Position numbers and translations under genes: made by a program. Under the pieces are notes generated by a model. That model was given only the letters and a program-made list of their open reading frames with translations, searched no databases and was not told where the DNA came from. From positions 3,534,001 to 3,598,000 of the forward strand of contig CBDCEM010000003.1 of assembly GCA_965215825.1 (NCBI GenBank): a stretch of DNA of 64,000 bases. Direction: 5' to 3'. This document shows positions 24,045 through 33,552 of this stretch, piece by piece (the first letter of the stretch is position 1; each line of letters opens with the position of its first letter). The stretch is from JAWPMT01 sp965215825 (lineage in GTDB: Bacteria > Bacteroidota > Bacteroidia > Cytophagales > Cyclobacteriaceae).

Positions 24045-26354
24045 ATGACTAAACATTTGTTCAGAAGAATCAACAAACAACGATCCGCATTTGCACTTGA
24101 ACAATTCACACTCATATTGGGCATGTTGTCTTGCCTGATTATTTATGGTTTTGTGAGGTTCCACCACTCCTTCGATTCCTTTTACGTCCATGCAGAGCAT
24201 ATCAGCAGAATCAACTCTGTAGAAGCGGATGGTCGCTCCATCGCCCTTACTGAAGGCACACTCAGAGATCGGATCACTGCCAATTTTACCCAGACGCCCG
24301 TCACCCACTTCATGAAGACACCCGTAGATCTGTCATTCGAACATGACGACAAAGTGATTACTTCCTCCAATGGGTTATTAGTGGATCCATATTTCTTTAA
24401 GGTGTTCCAATTCCCGAACCTCCAAAGTCACGATCTTCTGCAAAACCCTAATGGCGTGATCCTGAGCCGTAAGCTGGCGAACAAATTGTTTGAAGGGCAA
24501 CTTGGTGTAAACGAAACGTTGGAATTACAAATGGGTCCTCGTAAGATTAGCCTCACGGTCCGGGCCATTCTCGATGATCTCCCCGATAACAGCAGTTTAA
24601 CATTTGAGTACCTGATTACAGGACCAGGTATGATGTTTTGGAATGATGAGGCTCCCTGGAAGGTATTTCAGACGTTTATGCGTACAGAAAGTGAACAAGC
24701 TTCCATCCTGGATTTTGTGAATGCCACAAAGGAATCAAAAGACATCCCGACCTATGACCTACAGCCCCTGGAAGACATACATTTAAGTGAAGGAATCGAA
24801 TTCGATTCCCTGGAAAAGTTTGACCCGAAATACCTGATGCTGCTTACGACGACTGGTATCCTCATTTTTCTGGTGACCTTATTCAATTTCTTCAATCTGT
24901 TTTACAACCAGATCACAACTCGAATCCGGGAAATCACAACGAAAAAAGTACTCGGGTCTTCTTTCTCTTCCATCACCAAAAGTCTCCTGCTGGAAATCTA
25001 TTTCCATCTGACCTGTGCGTTGATTTTGACCTATGGCCTACGGTTCTTGCTCCACGAACCCCTAACTGAATTTCTCGGATATCAGCAGGCCCTGATCCAT
25101 CAACCGTGGATGTTTTTGGCCATTGTACTAGGAGCGGGTGTGTTTGCTTTCGTATTGGTCTGGGTAGCTAGCAAACAAATAAGCAGCTATGACGTGCAAA
25201 ACGGGTTACGAGGCAAAATCAAGATTAGTAAACTTGGATTTAACCTGAGTAAACTGCTTTTGACAGGTCAATTTATCATAACCTTACTCGCTATCACCAG
25301 TGGTCTCTTCATCGCACAACAGACAGAGCTTCTTAGAAATGCGGAGGTAGGTTATGAATATCGCAATGTAGTGACCATCAAGCGACCGGATCAGATACCT
25401 TATACCACCTGGAAATTATTCCAGGAGACCTTGGGCCAGCGAGCTGCTGTCTTGTCTACAGGCCTAGCGGTATTCCCCAGTATCGGTGAATATAACATGA
25501 TGCGGCTGCAAGACCTCAGCAATCAGGAGCAACATAGGCTTCACTGGATCGGTGTAGATCCTGGATTTTTGTCCACCATGGAGATCGACCTGGTATCAGG
25601 CAGAAACTTCGATCCCAACTTGCAGTCAGATAATCAGGCCCTGATAGTTAATCAAAAGGCTCTGGCTCTTTTTGGAGGTGAAGGAGCCCTAACCAGTGAG
25701 TTTAAATTCCGGAAGAAGTCATTCAATATCATTGGCGTCGTACGGGATTTCCATCATCAGTCCTTGAAAGAGGCGGCGGAACCCATGATAATGACGCTCA
25801 ACAACCCACAAGCGTTCCGTCACATGGTCGTGCGGTATGATGGATTTAGTCCGGCCGAAATGAGTGATCTCATTCTTGCAACAGCGACGGATCTTGGTAT
25901 GCCGGGGGATCTAAGCCATACATTCATGGAAAAAGAATATAATCAGAAACTGATGAAAGAGGAAAGCATTCTCTCAAAGGTGGTATCTACTTTTTCTGGC
26001 ATTGCCATCTTGATCAGCGCGCTTGGCCTTTTTAGCTTTCTTGCCTTTGAGGTCAACCAAAAGAAGGGGAATTTGAGCATTATGAAAGTATTGGGTGCAC
26101 AATTCAAAGATCACATCAAAAACCTAGGCTGGGGGCCCTTTATCACGATGTTACTGGCGGCAACAATCACATCGCCCTTGAGCTTTTACTATCTCTCGAA
26201 ATGGAAAAGTCAGTTTTTGTTCCAAATCGAATTGGGAGCAGCTCATGTGCTTGTCCCACTAGTAGTCTTATCATTACTAGTCCTCTTAGTTGCAACCTTT
26301 TTCTCTCTGAAGATCGATCGAACCAACACTGTGGCGTATTTGAAGGATGAGTAG
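24045..26354 (+). CDS. FtsX/MacB-like ABC transporter permease
   Basis: A 769-aa permease with the duplicated MacB/FtsX plan. An N-terminal helix (about 19-40) leads to a periplasmic domain with YFFKVFQFPN and a second helix set around NFFNLFYNQITTRIREITTKKVLGSS. A second periplasmic domain follows (VDPGFLSTMEIDLVSGRNF), then a closing FtsX core (GIAILISALGLFSFLAFEVNQKKGNLSIMKVLGAQ). Unlike the permease at 7877 it has no soluble prefix domain. No ATPase gene is adjacent. It lies 260 bp downstream of the BlaI/BlaR1 pair on the same strand, and may or may not share its control. Confidence 0.87.
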   Translation: MTKHLFRRINKQRSAFALEQFTLILGMLSCLIIYGFVRFHHSFDSFYVHAEHISRINSVEADGRSIALTEGTLRDRITANFTQTPVTHFMKTPVDLSFEHDDKVITSSNGLLVDPYFFKVFQFPNLQSHDLLQNPNGVILSRKLANKLFEGQLGVNETLELQMGPRKISLTVRAILDDLPDNSSLTFEYLITGPGMMFWNDEAPWKVFQTFMRTESEQASILDFVNATKESKDIPTYDLQPLEDIHLSEGIEFDSLEKFDPKYLMLLTTTGILIFLVTLFNFFNLFYNQITTRIREITTKKVLGSSFSSITKSLLLEIYFHLTCALILTYGLRFLLHEPLTEFLGYQQALIHQPWMFLAIVLGAGVFAFVLVWVASKQISSYDVQNGLRGKIKISKLGFNLSKLLLTGQFIITLLAITSGLFIAQQTELLRNAEVGYEYRNVVTIKRPDQIPYTTWKLFQETLGQRAAVLSTGLAVFPSIGEYNMMRLQDLSNQEQHRLHWIGVDPGFLSTMEIDLVSGRNFDPNLQSDNQALIVNQKALALFGGEGALTSEFKFRKKSFNIIGVVRDFHHQSLKEAAEPMIMTLNNPQAFRHMVVRYDGFSPAEMSDLILATATDLGMPGDLSHTFMEKEYNQKLMKEESILSKVVSTFSGIAILISALGLFSFLAFEVNQKKGNLSIMKVLGAQFKDHIKNLGWGPFITMLLAATITSPLSFYYLSKWKSQFLFQIELGAAHVLVPLVVLSLLVLLVATFFSLKIDRTNTVAYLKDE

Positions 26355-26535
26355 TTTAGATTGGAAAAATGATGATGACACTCCTCCTACTTCTCATAAG
26401 GGGTATTTAGTGCACGGTTTCGTGGAAGAAAGGGACTACAACAACTGCTCCACAGTTCTACCATGGAGCATTTTTACAGTGTTAGGAATTTTAGGGTATT
26501 CCTGGTATTTGTCCCAATTGTACATTTCGGGTTAA
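26347..26535 (+). CDS. Small putative membrane protein
   Basis: A 62-aa frame whose ATG overlaps the stop of the permease gene (ATGAGTAG), a typical coupled arrangement. The first 40 residues are acidic and polar (DWKNDDDTPPTSHKG). One hydrophobic stretch of about 20 residues near the C-terminus (LPWSIFTVLGILGYSWYLSQL) could be a helix. I do not recognise it. The coupling supports a real gene, perhaps a small permease accessory, but chance is not excluded. Confidence 0.45.
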   Translation: MSSLDWKNDDDTPPTSHKGYLVHGFVEERDYNNCSTVLPWSIFTVLGILGYSWYLSQLYISG

Positions 26536-26593
26536 ATTGACCTGATTAGTTTCAGGTAATTTCAAGTGTTGAGGCGGAAACCAAGGAAGTAAA

Positions 26594-28057
26594 ATGCTTT
26601 ATATGAATAAGATAATCCTATTGTTTAGTGCGGTAATGCTTCTCATCACCGGTTGTCAACCTTCTGGTGAAGTGTTTGAAGGTGCATTTTGTATTGAGAA
26701 TATAACAGTCATCGACCCGATCTATGGATTGAAAGAGAACCAAACGGTTGTGATCAAAAACGGGAAGATCCATCGGGTTGTGCCTACGGAAGAGCTGCTA
26801 TTGTCAAGGGACAACAGAATTGTTGATGGAACCGAAAAATATTTGATTCCCGGATTGTGGGATGCGCATGTCCATTTTTCATTCATGGAAGAATTGGCAC
26901 CCAGCATGCTCGATCTGTTTTTGGTACATGGTGTCACTAGTGTAAGGGACACGGGCGGCGATATCACCTTCGTCAATCAATGGAAACAAAAGTCTCTGGA
27001 CAATCCTACAGGTGCGCCTAGGGTCATGGTGGCAGGTCCACTTTTGGATGGTCTCCCAAATGTATATGATGGCAGCGATCCCGGCCATCCACCTCTTTCT
27101 GTTGGTTTGGGAACTGTAGAGGACGTTCAGCATCAAATTCAGCAGCTAAACAGTTTGGGAGTAGATCTCTTGAAGGCCTATGAAATGCTAAGTCCGGAAC
27201 AATTTACGACAGTCACTGAAATGGCTCGTAATAATGGATTAAAAGTGACTGGTCATGTACCACTAAGCATGGATGTGATTAGCGCGTCTAACGCCGGATT
27301 GAACAGCATGGAGCACATGCGGAACCTTGAACTATCATGTGCATCAAATGCTGACGAATTACTAGAACAGCGCCGTAAAATGCTGTTTTCTGGTCGGGAA
27401 GATAAAGGGGGAGTATTGCGTTCGAGGATACATCAGGCTCAAAGACAAATTGCCATTGAAAATTACAATGAAGAAAAAGCCATTGAAGTACTAGATGTAT
27501 TGGCAACCAATGAAACGTGGCAGATTCCAACCCTGACTTTAAGCACCAGCTTCACAGAAAGACCATTTACGAGACCTGATGTACAACAAAGCTTCAGCTA
27601 TTTACCCCAAAGTATTGAAGAAGAATGGAAATCAAATATTACTGCTTTTGCAGCAACCGAAGTTTCAGCATTTCAGACTGAATACGCAGGTTGGCTAAGA
27701 AACATGGTGGGTAAAATTCATGAGAAAGGCATTGACATCATGGCGGGTACGGATTGCCCTATCTTCTTTTTGACACCCGGACGAAGCCTCCATCAGGAGT
27801 TGGAGGTATTGGTAGAAGCAGGGTTACCTCCTCTGGAAGCGCTAAAAACGGCCACATACAATCCGGCCAAATATTTTGATATGGAAAATGAACTGGGCTC
27901 GATAAAGGAGAATCAATGGGCGGATCTGGTGATTCTTGATGCGAATCCATTGCAAAACATAGCAAATACCCAACGTATCAATGCAGTGATCAAACAAGGG
28001 AATTATATAGATAGAAGTAGTTTGGATGAAATTTTGGCTCGCCTGGATTCAAATTAG
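26594..28057 (+). CDS. Amidohydrolase family lipoprotein (imidazolonepropionase-like)
   Basis: A 487-aa secreted metal-dependent hydrolase; ATG 26594 or ATG 26603 is the start. The lipoprotein signal is LLITGCQPSG (Cys near residue 21). Family landmarks in order are LWDAHVHFSF (the HxH metal motif), LKAYEMLSPEQF with a candidate bridging Lys, GHVPLSMD (His), MEHMRN (His) and the late Asp in MAGTDCPIFF. The C-terminal ADLVILDANPLQNI strand closes the composite beta domain. The substrate is unknown; prolidase-like or imidazolone-like activities are typical of this clade. Confidence 0.9.
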   Translation: MLYMNKIILLFSAVMLLITGCQPSGEVFEGAFCIENITVIDPIYGLKENQTVVIKNGKIHRVVPTEELLLSRDNRIVDGTEKYLIPGLWDAHVHFSFMEELAPSMLDLFLVHGVTSVRDTGGDITFVNQWKQKSLDNPTGAPRVMVAGPLLDGLPNVYDGSDPGHPPLSVGLGTVEDVQHQIQQLNSLGVDLLKAYEMLSPEQFTTVTEMARNNGLKVTGHVPLSMDVISASNAGLNSMEHMRNLELSCASNADELLEQRRKMLFSGREDKGGVLRSRIHQAQRQIAIENYNEEKAIEVLDVLATNETWQIPTLTLSTSFTERPFTRPDVQQSFSYLPQSIEEEWKSNITAFAATEVSAFQTEYAGWLRNMVGKIHEKGIDIMAGTDCPIFFLTPGRSLHQELEVLVEAGLPPLEALKTATYNPAKYFDMENELGSIKENQWADLVILDANPLQNIANTQRINAVIKQGNYIDRSSLDEILARLDSN

Positions 28058-28129
28058 GGCTTGATTGAGATACTTTCAGAAACGCATTTCAGGAATCTCT
28101 TTTCTTTATTCTAGCCGCAGAATAACACA

Positions 28130-28152
28130 CCCCTAACCGCTCTCAAGAGGGG
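28130..28152. repeat. CCCCT/AGGGG palindromic intergenic motif
   Basis: CCCCT (28130-28134) and AGGGG (28148-28152) enclose a second short stem CTCT/AGAG. It lies between the convergent amidohydrolase and anmK genes. It resembles CCCCTAACC..CTCAAGAGGGG repeats found between Bacteroidota genes; there is only one copy here. Confidence 0.35.
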
Positions 28153-28253
28153 AGAATACTGCGTGAAAAAGGGGGAAATGCTGCATTAATGAGGAACGAG
28201 TACTGGTTGTTATGGCTATAAATTCTTTATTCTCGGTTCGGACATGCTCTACC

Positions 28254-29342
28254 TTAAGGCCAATATGTTACTCCGCCACTGTTGTCTGAACTGGCACCAG
28301 TAACGGAACTGAGACAATTCGTTTCGCCCCTATCTCGAAGGACACCCATCAAACCAAAAACAATGGCTTCTTTGAATTCAATTAAATCAACTTCTGGTAT
28401 AACTATATCAATGGTACTCCCCAGGTAAGCGCGTAAAGTTTGGATCATAAATTCATTTTTGGCGCCACCTCCGGTTGCCCATAAGCGCTCTCCCACCCTT
28501 TGACTATGCGATTTGACTGATGTTGCCACTTGATAAGTAATGTGATGCACGCCCGTACACAAACGATCTTCCATTGACAAATGTGCATATTGATCCATAA
28601 TGGGAACCACTTCTTCCACAAACCACTCATAGCCAGTGGACTTGGGAAGGCTTTTCTGATAATAAGGTAAGCTGTTTAATTCATTAAACAAGTCCTGATT
28701 AAGTGTTCCCGAGGCAGCCATTTTGCCTTTGTCATCATAGGATAATCCAATCTGATGGGTCAGGTAATTCAACAACATATTTACCAGGCCAATGTCGTAG
28801 GCAACACGCTTTTCCTCATATCGAAAAGAGACGTTTGAAATGCCTCCGAGATTTAGACAGTAATCATATTCACCAAAAAGCAACTCGTCACCGATGGGCA
28901 CCAACGGCGCTCCCTGCCCGCCCAGCACGACATCCTTGGTGCGAAAATCACATATTACCTTTTGTTGAGCATGGGTTGCAAGTTCCTGACCATGGCCAAT
29001 TTGCAAAGTCAATGTTTTATCGATCTGATGATACACCGTATGCCCGTGACTGGCAATGAAGTCTACTTCGAGCTGATATTGATCTATGAAGTTGCGTGCT
29101 CGACTTCCTAACCAACGTCCATATTCCCTATCCAAAAGACTTAACTCCAAACCAGTTTGGTTCACACTTTCCTTAAGTCGATTGCGCCAATCATCGGTAT
29201 AGTCAATGCTTTCCGCCGGGCCCAATTCAAATTGCCAACCATCTGGTGTCCAGGTGAATTGAACATGAGCCATGTCCAATCCATCAAGCGAAGTACCCGA
29301 CATGAGTCCAATGACCTTATATTGATTTTTTGAAGTTTTCAT
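28254..29342 (-). CDS. anmK: Anhydro-N-acetylmuramic acid kinase
   Basis: A 362-aa cytoplasmic kinase that hydrolyses and phosphorylates 1,6-anhydro-MurNAc to MurNAc-6-phosphate during wall recycling. The ATP-binding opening VIGLMSGTSLDGLDMAHV is diagnostic. FIASHGHTVYHQ, CDFRTKDVVLGGQGAPLVPIGD (catalytic Asp region) and LNLGGISNVSF follow in the right order, ending with WATGGGAKNEFM. It is last in the ampG-like/GH3/anmK operon; its start is 9 nt downstream of the GH3 stop. Its product feeds MurQ, encoded at 36877. Confidence 0.95.
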   Translation of the reverse strand: MKTSKNQYKVIGLMSGTSLDGLDMAHVQFTWTPDGWQFELGPAESIDYTDDWRNRLKESVNQTGLELSLLDREYGRWLGSRARNFIDQYQLEVDFIASHGHTVYHQIDKTLTLQIGHGQELATHAQQKVICDFRTKDVVLGGQGAPLVPIGDELLFGEYDYCLNLGGISNVSFRYEEKRVAYDIGLVNMLLNYLTHQIGLSYDDKGKMAASGTLNQDLFNELNSLPYYQKSLPKSTGYEWFVEEVVPIMDQYAHLSMEDRLCTGVHHITYQVATSVKSHSQRVGERLWATGGGAKNEFMIQTLRAYLGSTIDIVIPEVDLIEFKEAIVFGLMGVLRDRGETNCLSSVTGASSDNSGGVTYWP

Positions 29343-29351
29343 TTGCGTTTA

Positions 29352-30863
29352 TTACTGATCCAGTTTAATTGGCGTTTTGCCTTTAGGTGTCGGACCACCC
29401 TTCCAATATTCAACAACAGCGGCCTGAAATTCAGGTAAATTCTGATAGGCTAAAACCACACTTTCGCATTGTTGCCAATTACAAAATTTCAGGGAATAAG
29501 GATTCCCAAACCAAGCAAGATGAATTTTGTTGTTAGAGACCAAATCATTCAATTTCACTAACAAATCATCATCCATTCCAAACTGATTACCTGGCTTTTG
29601 AGAAGGTGGAGTCACCAGGACCCACCGACTAACTTCATATTTAGTCGAGACCATATCTTGTTTCCCCTTAATGGTCAGGTTTTCAAATTCCTCAAAGGCT
29701 TCACCCGGCTCCTGGAACCATGCTATTACTTCATCATTAGTTGAAATTGTTTGAATAATAGGCTTTAGAACAGTAATTATTTCCGGTGCCATTTGGCTCC
29801 GGATTTTCAGGCTCTGAGGCATTTCGGACTTGGGTCTATTGATACCTTTGTCGAGGCCTGCTTTGTCTTTCAACGCTAATACTCTCTGATAACTGGTCTC
29901 AATCTTGACTGGGTCAGCATGCTTTACAATCTGATCAAACCCCTCTTCCAAATCCGGAGTGAATGAAAGTATGTCGTTACCCGCCTGAAAGGCGCGAAGA
30001 GGAATGTCGCCAGGTTCTGCATCTGTAAAAACACTCCTCATATTGAGTGCATCAGTCATTACTGCTCCCCCGAAACCCATTTCCTGTCGTAAGAATCCAT
30101 CAATTACCTTAGTGGACAATGAAGTCGGATGCTCGGGATCAAGTGAAGGTACTTGTAAGTGTCCCACCATCACACAATCCACAGATTTCTTAAGAAAAGA
30201 CTTAAAAGGGGACAATTCCATCCGATGAAGCTCATCTTTCTCCTTTTCTATTAAAGGTAGTCCAAGGTGAGAGTCTACCTGTGTATCCCCGTGCCCGGGA
30301 AAGTGTTTCACACATCCTAGTATCCCCTCAGCCTTCATCCCTTCATAATAGGCGCGGGCCAATTCAAAAACTTTTATTGGATCCACTCCAAAAGATCGGT
30401 AACCAATTACCGGATTTTCAGGATTGACATTGATATCTACTACAGGCGCCAAGTTAAAATGGACGCCTACTGCTTTCAATTCCAGGGCAATGGCTCTTCC
30501 TACCTCAAACACAAGGTCGGGACTTCCTGATGCGGCAAGTGTCAATGGGTATGGAAAAGCAGGATGAGTATCTATTCGCATTCCGAGACCCCATTCCGCA
30601 TCGATACTGATCAACAAGGGATTTCGGCTGATTTGCTGATAATGATCGATCATCCTTGCCAATTGGGCTACACTGTCTTTTTCCCGGACATAGGTCTTTC
30701 GGTCAAAATTTGTTTCAACACTCTGGCGACTGTAGAAAAACGTCAATCCACCTACCTCATAATCCCTTATATATCGTTCAATTTGGGTTGTACCTTCCGA
30801 GGTATCATGAATAAAAGCAGCCGGACAAAAAGCCTGACCTACTTGTTGTTTTATTGTATTCAT
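29352..30863 (-). CDS. Glycoside hydrolase family 3 beta-N-acetylglucosaminidase (NagZ-like)
   Basis: 503 aa. The N-terminal GH3 barrel shows the NagZ-type His-Asp loop KHFPGHGDTQVDSHLGLP and the nucleophile Asp in FGGAVMTDALNM. A further C-terminal region of about 150 residues (from about 355, with VIAWFQEPGEAFEEF and HLAWFGNPYSLKF) is a degenerate GH3 C-domain-like segment. The enzyme is expected to release GlcNAc from muropeptides. There is no obvious signal peptide, so it is probably cytoplasmic. It overlaps the AmpG-like gene by 4 nt. Confidence 0.9.
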   Translation of the reverse strand: MNTIKQQVGQAFCPAAFIHDTSEGTTQIERYIRDYEVGGLTFFYSRQSVETNFDRKTYVREKDSVAQLARMIDHYQQISRNPLLISIDAEWGLGMRIDTHPAFPYPLTLAASGSPDLVFEVGRAIALELKAVGVHFNLAPVVDINVNPENPVIGYRSFGVDPIKVFELARAYYEGMKAEGILGCVKHFPGHGDTQVDSHLGLPLIEKEKDELHRMELSPFKSFLKKSVDCVMVGHLQVPSLDPEHPTSLSTKVIDGFLRQEMGFGGAVMTDALNMRSVFTDAEPGDIPLRAFQAGNDILSFTPDLEEGFDQIVKHADPVKIETSYQRVLALKDKAGLDKGINRPKSEMPQSLKIRSQMAPEIITVLKPIIQTISTNDEVIAWFQEPGEAFEEFENLTIKGKQDMVSTKYEVSRWVLVTPPSQKPGNQFGMDDDLLVKLNDLVSNNKIHLAWFGNPYSLKFCNWQQCESVVLAYQNLPEFQAAVVEYWKGGPTPKGKTPIKLDQ

Positions 30864-32125
30864 GAGGTCGTTTTCTTACCGTAATCAGAAGGGAACTTTA
30901 GAAACCTGATAAGAATAATACCTGGAATACCAGCCAGGACAACCCAAAAGAAGAATCCAGCATATCCCAAATATTCCTGAATAAACCCGCTAATCATTCC
31001 GGGCAACATCATTCCCAGTGCCATAAATCCCGTGGCTAACGCATAATGCGCAGTTTTAGAAGTGCCTTCAGCCAGGTAGATCAGATACATCATGAAACTG
31101 GCAAAACCAAACCCATAACCCAGTTGCTCAATGATGACTGTGATGGTTGCCCAGGTCAGTGAGGTAGTCCCTGAGAAAGCTAACAAGGCATATAGCGCAT
31201 TTGGTGCGTTCAAAGCGATGGCCATGGGTAACATCCACTTTCCTAATCCATGCCTGGAAATGGCAATACCTCCCAGAATACCTCCAATAACAAGTGCGAC
31301 AATACCAATCGTGCCATAAATGGTCCCAACCTCTGTGGTACTAAGGCCCATCCCGCCAACGGCAGATTCGTCTACCAAAAATGGTGAGGCCATTTTGACC
31401 AGTTGGGACTCCCCGAGCCGATAGCACAAGATAAATGCCAGACCTAGAACCACTTGTTCCTTTTTGAAGAAGGATACAAATACTTCCCGGATCCCTTCCC
31501 ATCCAGCCGATACACCTTTTTCTTCCTTGATCTTGGGTGTAAAAATGTAATTGGCAATGGTGAGTAATCCCAATACGACGGCTACTAACATCAAAGACCA
31601 ACTCCAGGAAATTACATTGTTGCCTGTCGAAGCTTCCATTAGTCCTGCGAAAACCACGATTCCTCCCTGCCCACTGATCATAGCCAACCTATAGAAGGTA
31701 CTCCGGATCCCAATAAAAAAAGATTGCTTCTCACCGGGTAATGCAAGAAGGTAAAACCCGTCTGCAGCGATATCATGTGTTGCCGAAGCAAATGCGGCGA
31801 TCCAGAAAAAAATAAGTGAAGTGAGAAAGAATGAGCTGAGATTCAAGGATAAACCCGCCGCCAAGAAACAAAGGGCTCCCAGGAATTGGGTAATGAGAAA
31901 CCAGTTTCGCTTCGTTGATCTGATTTCGACAATTGGGCTCCAAAAAGGTTTGATCACCCACGGCAAATACAACCAACTGGTATAGAGCCCAATGTCAGCA
32001 TTGGAAATACCGAGTCGTTTGTACATAATCACAGAAACGACATTAATGATAATGTAGGGAAAGCCCTCAGCAAAATAGAGTGTGGGAATCCAAGCCCAGG
32101 GGTTGCTTTTATGATTTTGACTCAT
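30860..32125 (-). CDS. AmpG-like major facilitator permease
   Basis: A 421-aa MFS protein with about 12 hydrophobic helices. The start YFAEGFPYIIINVVSVIMYKRLGISNADIGLYTS and the later LPWVIKPFWSPIVE match AmpG-type muropeptide permeases. Context strengthens this: the gene heads an operon with a GH3 glucosaminidase (4-nt overlap) and AnmK, exactly the enzymes that act on imported anhydro-muropeptides. Import of GlcNAc-anhydroMurNAc into the cytoplasm is inferred. Confidence 0.85.
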   Translation of the reverse strand: MSQNHKSNPWAWIPTLYFAEGFPYIIINVVSVIMYKRLGISNADIGLYTSWLYLPWVIKPFWSPIVEIRSTKRNWFLITQFLGALCFLAAGLSLNLSSFFLTSLIFFWIAAFASATHDIAADGFYLLALPGEKQSFFIGIRSTFYRLAMISGQGGIVVFAGLMEASTGNNVISWSWSLMLVAVVLGLLTIANYIFTPKIKEEKGVSAGWEGIREVFVSFFKKEQVVLGLAFILCYRLGESQLVKMASPFLVDESAVGGMGLSTTEVGTIYGTIGIVALVIGGILGGIAISRHGLGKWMLPMAIALNAPNALYALLAFSGTTSLTWATITVIIEQLGYGFGFASFMMYLIYLAEGTSKTAHYALATGFMALGMMLPGMISGFIQEYLGYAGFFFWVVLAGIPGIILIRFLKFPSDYGKKTTS

Positions 32126-32195
32126 GGCCCACTAAATTAGTGGAGATTATCCAAGATGATCAAAAGAACCCAACCTAGTGCTAAGGAAGACTCAC

Positions 32196-32888
32196 ATGAT
32201 GAAAAGTAAAAAAGTAGCTCATCTTTTAACAGGAATATTCGCTTTCGCCCTACTGTATTCCTGCGACGAGGAAATAGCCCCCGCAATTATTGAAGAACCA
32301 GTAGAAGTTCAACTTCTTGAAGGCATGTTTATCCAACTGGACAGTCCAGGTACCTCCTGTGATTGGATATTGGAAACCACATCAGATACGTACGGATTCG
32401 GGCAACCAATTGAAGATTTTTTTCAGGTAAAGTCCATTTTGTTCGACACACAATATGTGGTTGTCAGATACGACTCTATCATTCAATCCGACAATTGTGA
32501 AAATTTCGATCAGTGGCTTGAAAATCAAGAGATTTTTGAACAAAAACCACTAATTACTGATACCCAGCTACTCGATGAACCGGTTCAATTTGCAGCGCGC
32601 ATTGATTCGTTAACCGTCCTCAATGACTATCTCATTGTTGACTATGCCGCCAGTGGATGTGACCGGTTTACCTGGGAAGTAGCCCTTGTCGATACAGGAG
32701 AAGTGTTGGAATCTTCTCCTCCCCAGCGGAATCTGGTCTTTTGGTTTTCAAATAGAGGCGGGTGCGCGGCAGAAACTGAACAAAAAGCTATCTTCAATAT
32801 TCAAAGCCTCCAACTAGCAGGAGAACAGATACAATTAAATGTGTCTAACAATGGCAGTCAAAGTAAATCCGTGATCTACACTTATTAA
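32196..32888 (+). CDS. Putative lipoprotein, function unknown
   Basis: About 230 aa from ATG 32196 (ATG 32199 or GTG 32178 are alternatives). The signal peptide has a lipobox-like LLYSCDEE, so it is probably a lipid-anchored outer- or inner-membrane protein. The mature part is acidic, has several Cys (for example TSCDWILE, SGCDRFTWE, GGCAAETE) and appears beta-rich. I do not recognise a family. It is divergent from the AmpG-like operon, and a terminator-like hairpin follows. Confidence 0.65.
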   Translation: MMKSKKVAHLLTGIFAFALLYSCDEEIAPAIIEEPVEVQLLEGMFIQLDSPGTSCDWILETTSDTYGFGQPIEDFFQVKSILFDTQYVVVRYDSIIQSDNCENFDQWLENQEIFEQKPLITDTQLLDEPVQFAARIDSLTVLNDYLIVDYAASGCDRFTWEVALVDTGEVLESSPPQRNLVFWFSNRGGCAAETEQKAIFNIQSLQLAGEQIQLNVSNNGSQSKSVIYTY

Positions 32889-32910
32889 TTACCAGGTGGA
32901 AGTAATAAAA

Positions 32911-32934
32911 AAGCACGAACGTAGGTCCGTGCTA
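32911..32934. terminator. Hairpin between convergent genes
   Basis: AGCACG (32912-32917) pairs with CGTGCT (32928-32933), with partial inner pairing. It is flanked by an A-run on the left, so it best terminates the minus-strand gene at 32965. It may be bidirectional. Confidence 0.55.
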
Positions 32935-32964
32935 ATATATAAGCTCAAAGGTGCAATTCCCTGA

Positions 32965-33327
32965 TTAAGCGTGATAGAAACGTTCTTTGACTATTTGGCC
33001 GTCTTCCCAATCAGAAACAACAGCCTGCTCAACTCGAACGCGATTACCAGAATTTTCAACATATTCCATCACAGCCTCATAGTAAGAACGTCCTTCTGAG
33101 GTAGCATGACCACTCACCGTGTAGCCAATGAATTCTGCCACTCCTGACAATACTTCCTTTTCAACTGCGATGCAGTGCTCTTTTCCCTGCTTAGGGTCTG
33201 CATTTCCTTCTACCAATGTTACATCCTCGTGAAAAAACTTTTCTTGTGCTTCTACGAATTGACCTTTTGAGAGCATGTCAAATAAAACAGCAAGGTTAGT
33301 TTCAATCGTTTCTCTGGAATCTTTCAT
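32965..33327 (-). CDS. SnoaL/NTF2-like small protein
   Basis: A 120-aa single-domain protein with a cone-shaped NTF2-like fold signature. An N-terminal helix pair (IETNLAVLFDMLSKGQFVEAQEKFFHEDVTLVEG) is followed by alternating strands (YYEAVMEYVEN, RVRVEQAVVSDWEDGQIVKERF). Such proteins may be small isomerases, hydrolases or ligand binders. No catalytic set is evident, so only the fold class is claimed. Confidence 0.8.
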   Translation of the reverse strand: MKDSRETIETNLAVLFDMLSKGQFVEAQEKFFHEDVTLVEGNADPKQGKEHCIAVEKEVLSGVAEFIGYTVSGHATSEGRSYYEAVMEYVENSGNRVRVEQAVVSDWEDGQIVKERFYHA

Positions 33328-33552
33328 GTTATAATATTGTCTAATTTTATATGTAACAAATCAAGTTACATTTAAATCAACTTCATACTATTTTGAAAGA
33401 TTCCCTCTCTGTTCGTCCGCTGAGTTACATTTCATTCGGAGGTGATCAACCTTTCTTTCCATCTTTCACCCACCAGATTCCGGGAACGCGTTCTTCGAAG
33501 AATTCCATTTTACTTTTACTATTTTACAAAGTAAACTTTCACTACAAACCGC

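Noticed and set aside
28130..28152. CRISPR-like repeat
   Set aside because: Only one copy, no regular spacing; treated as a single intergenic palindrome.
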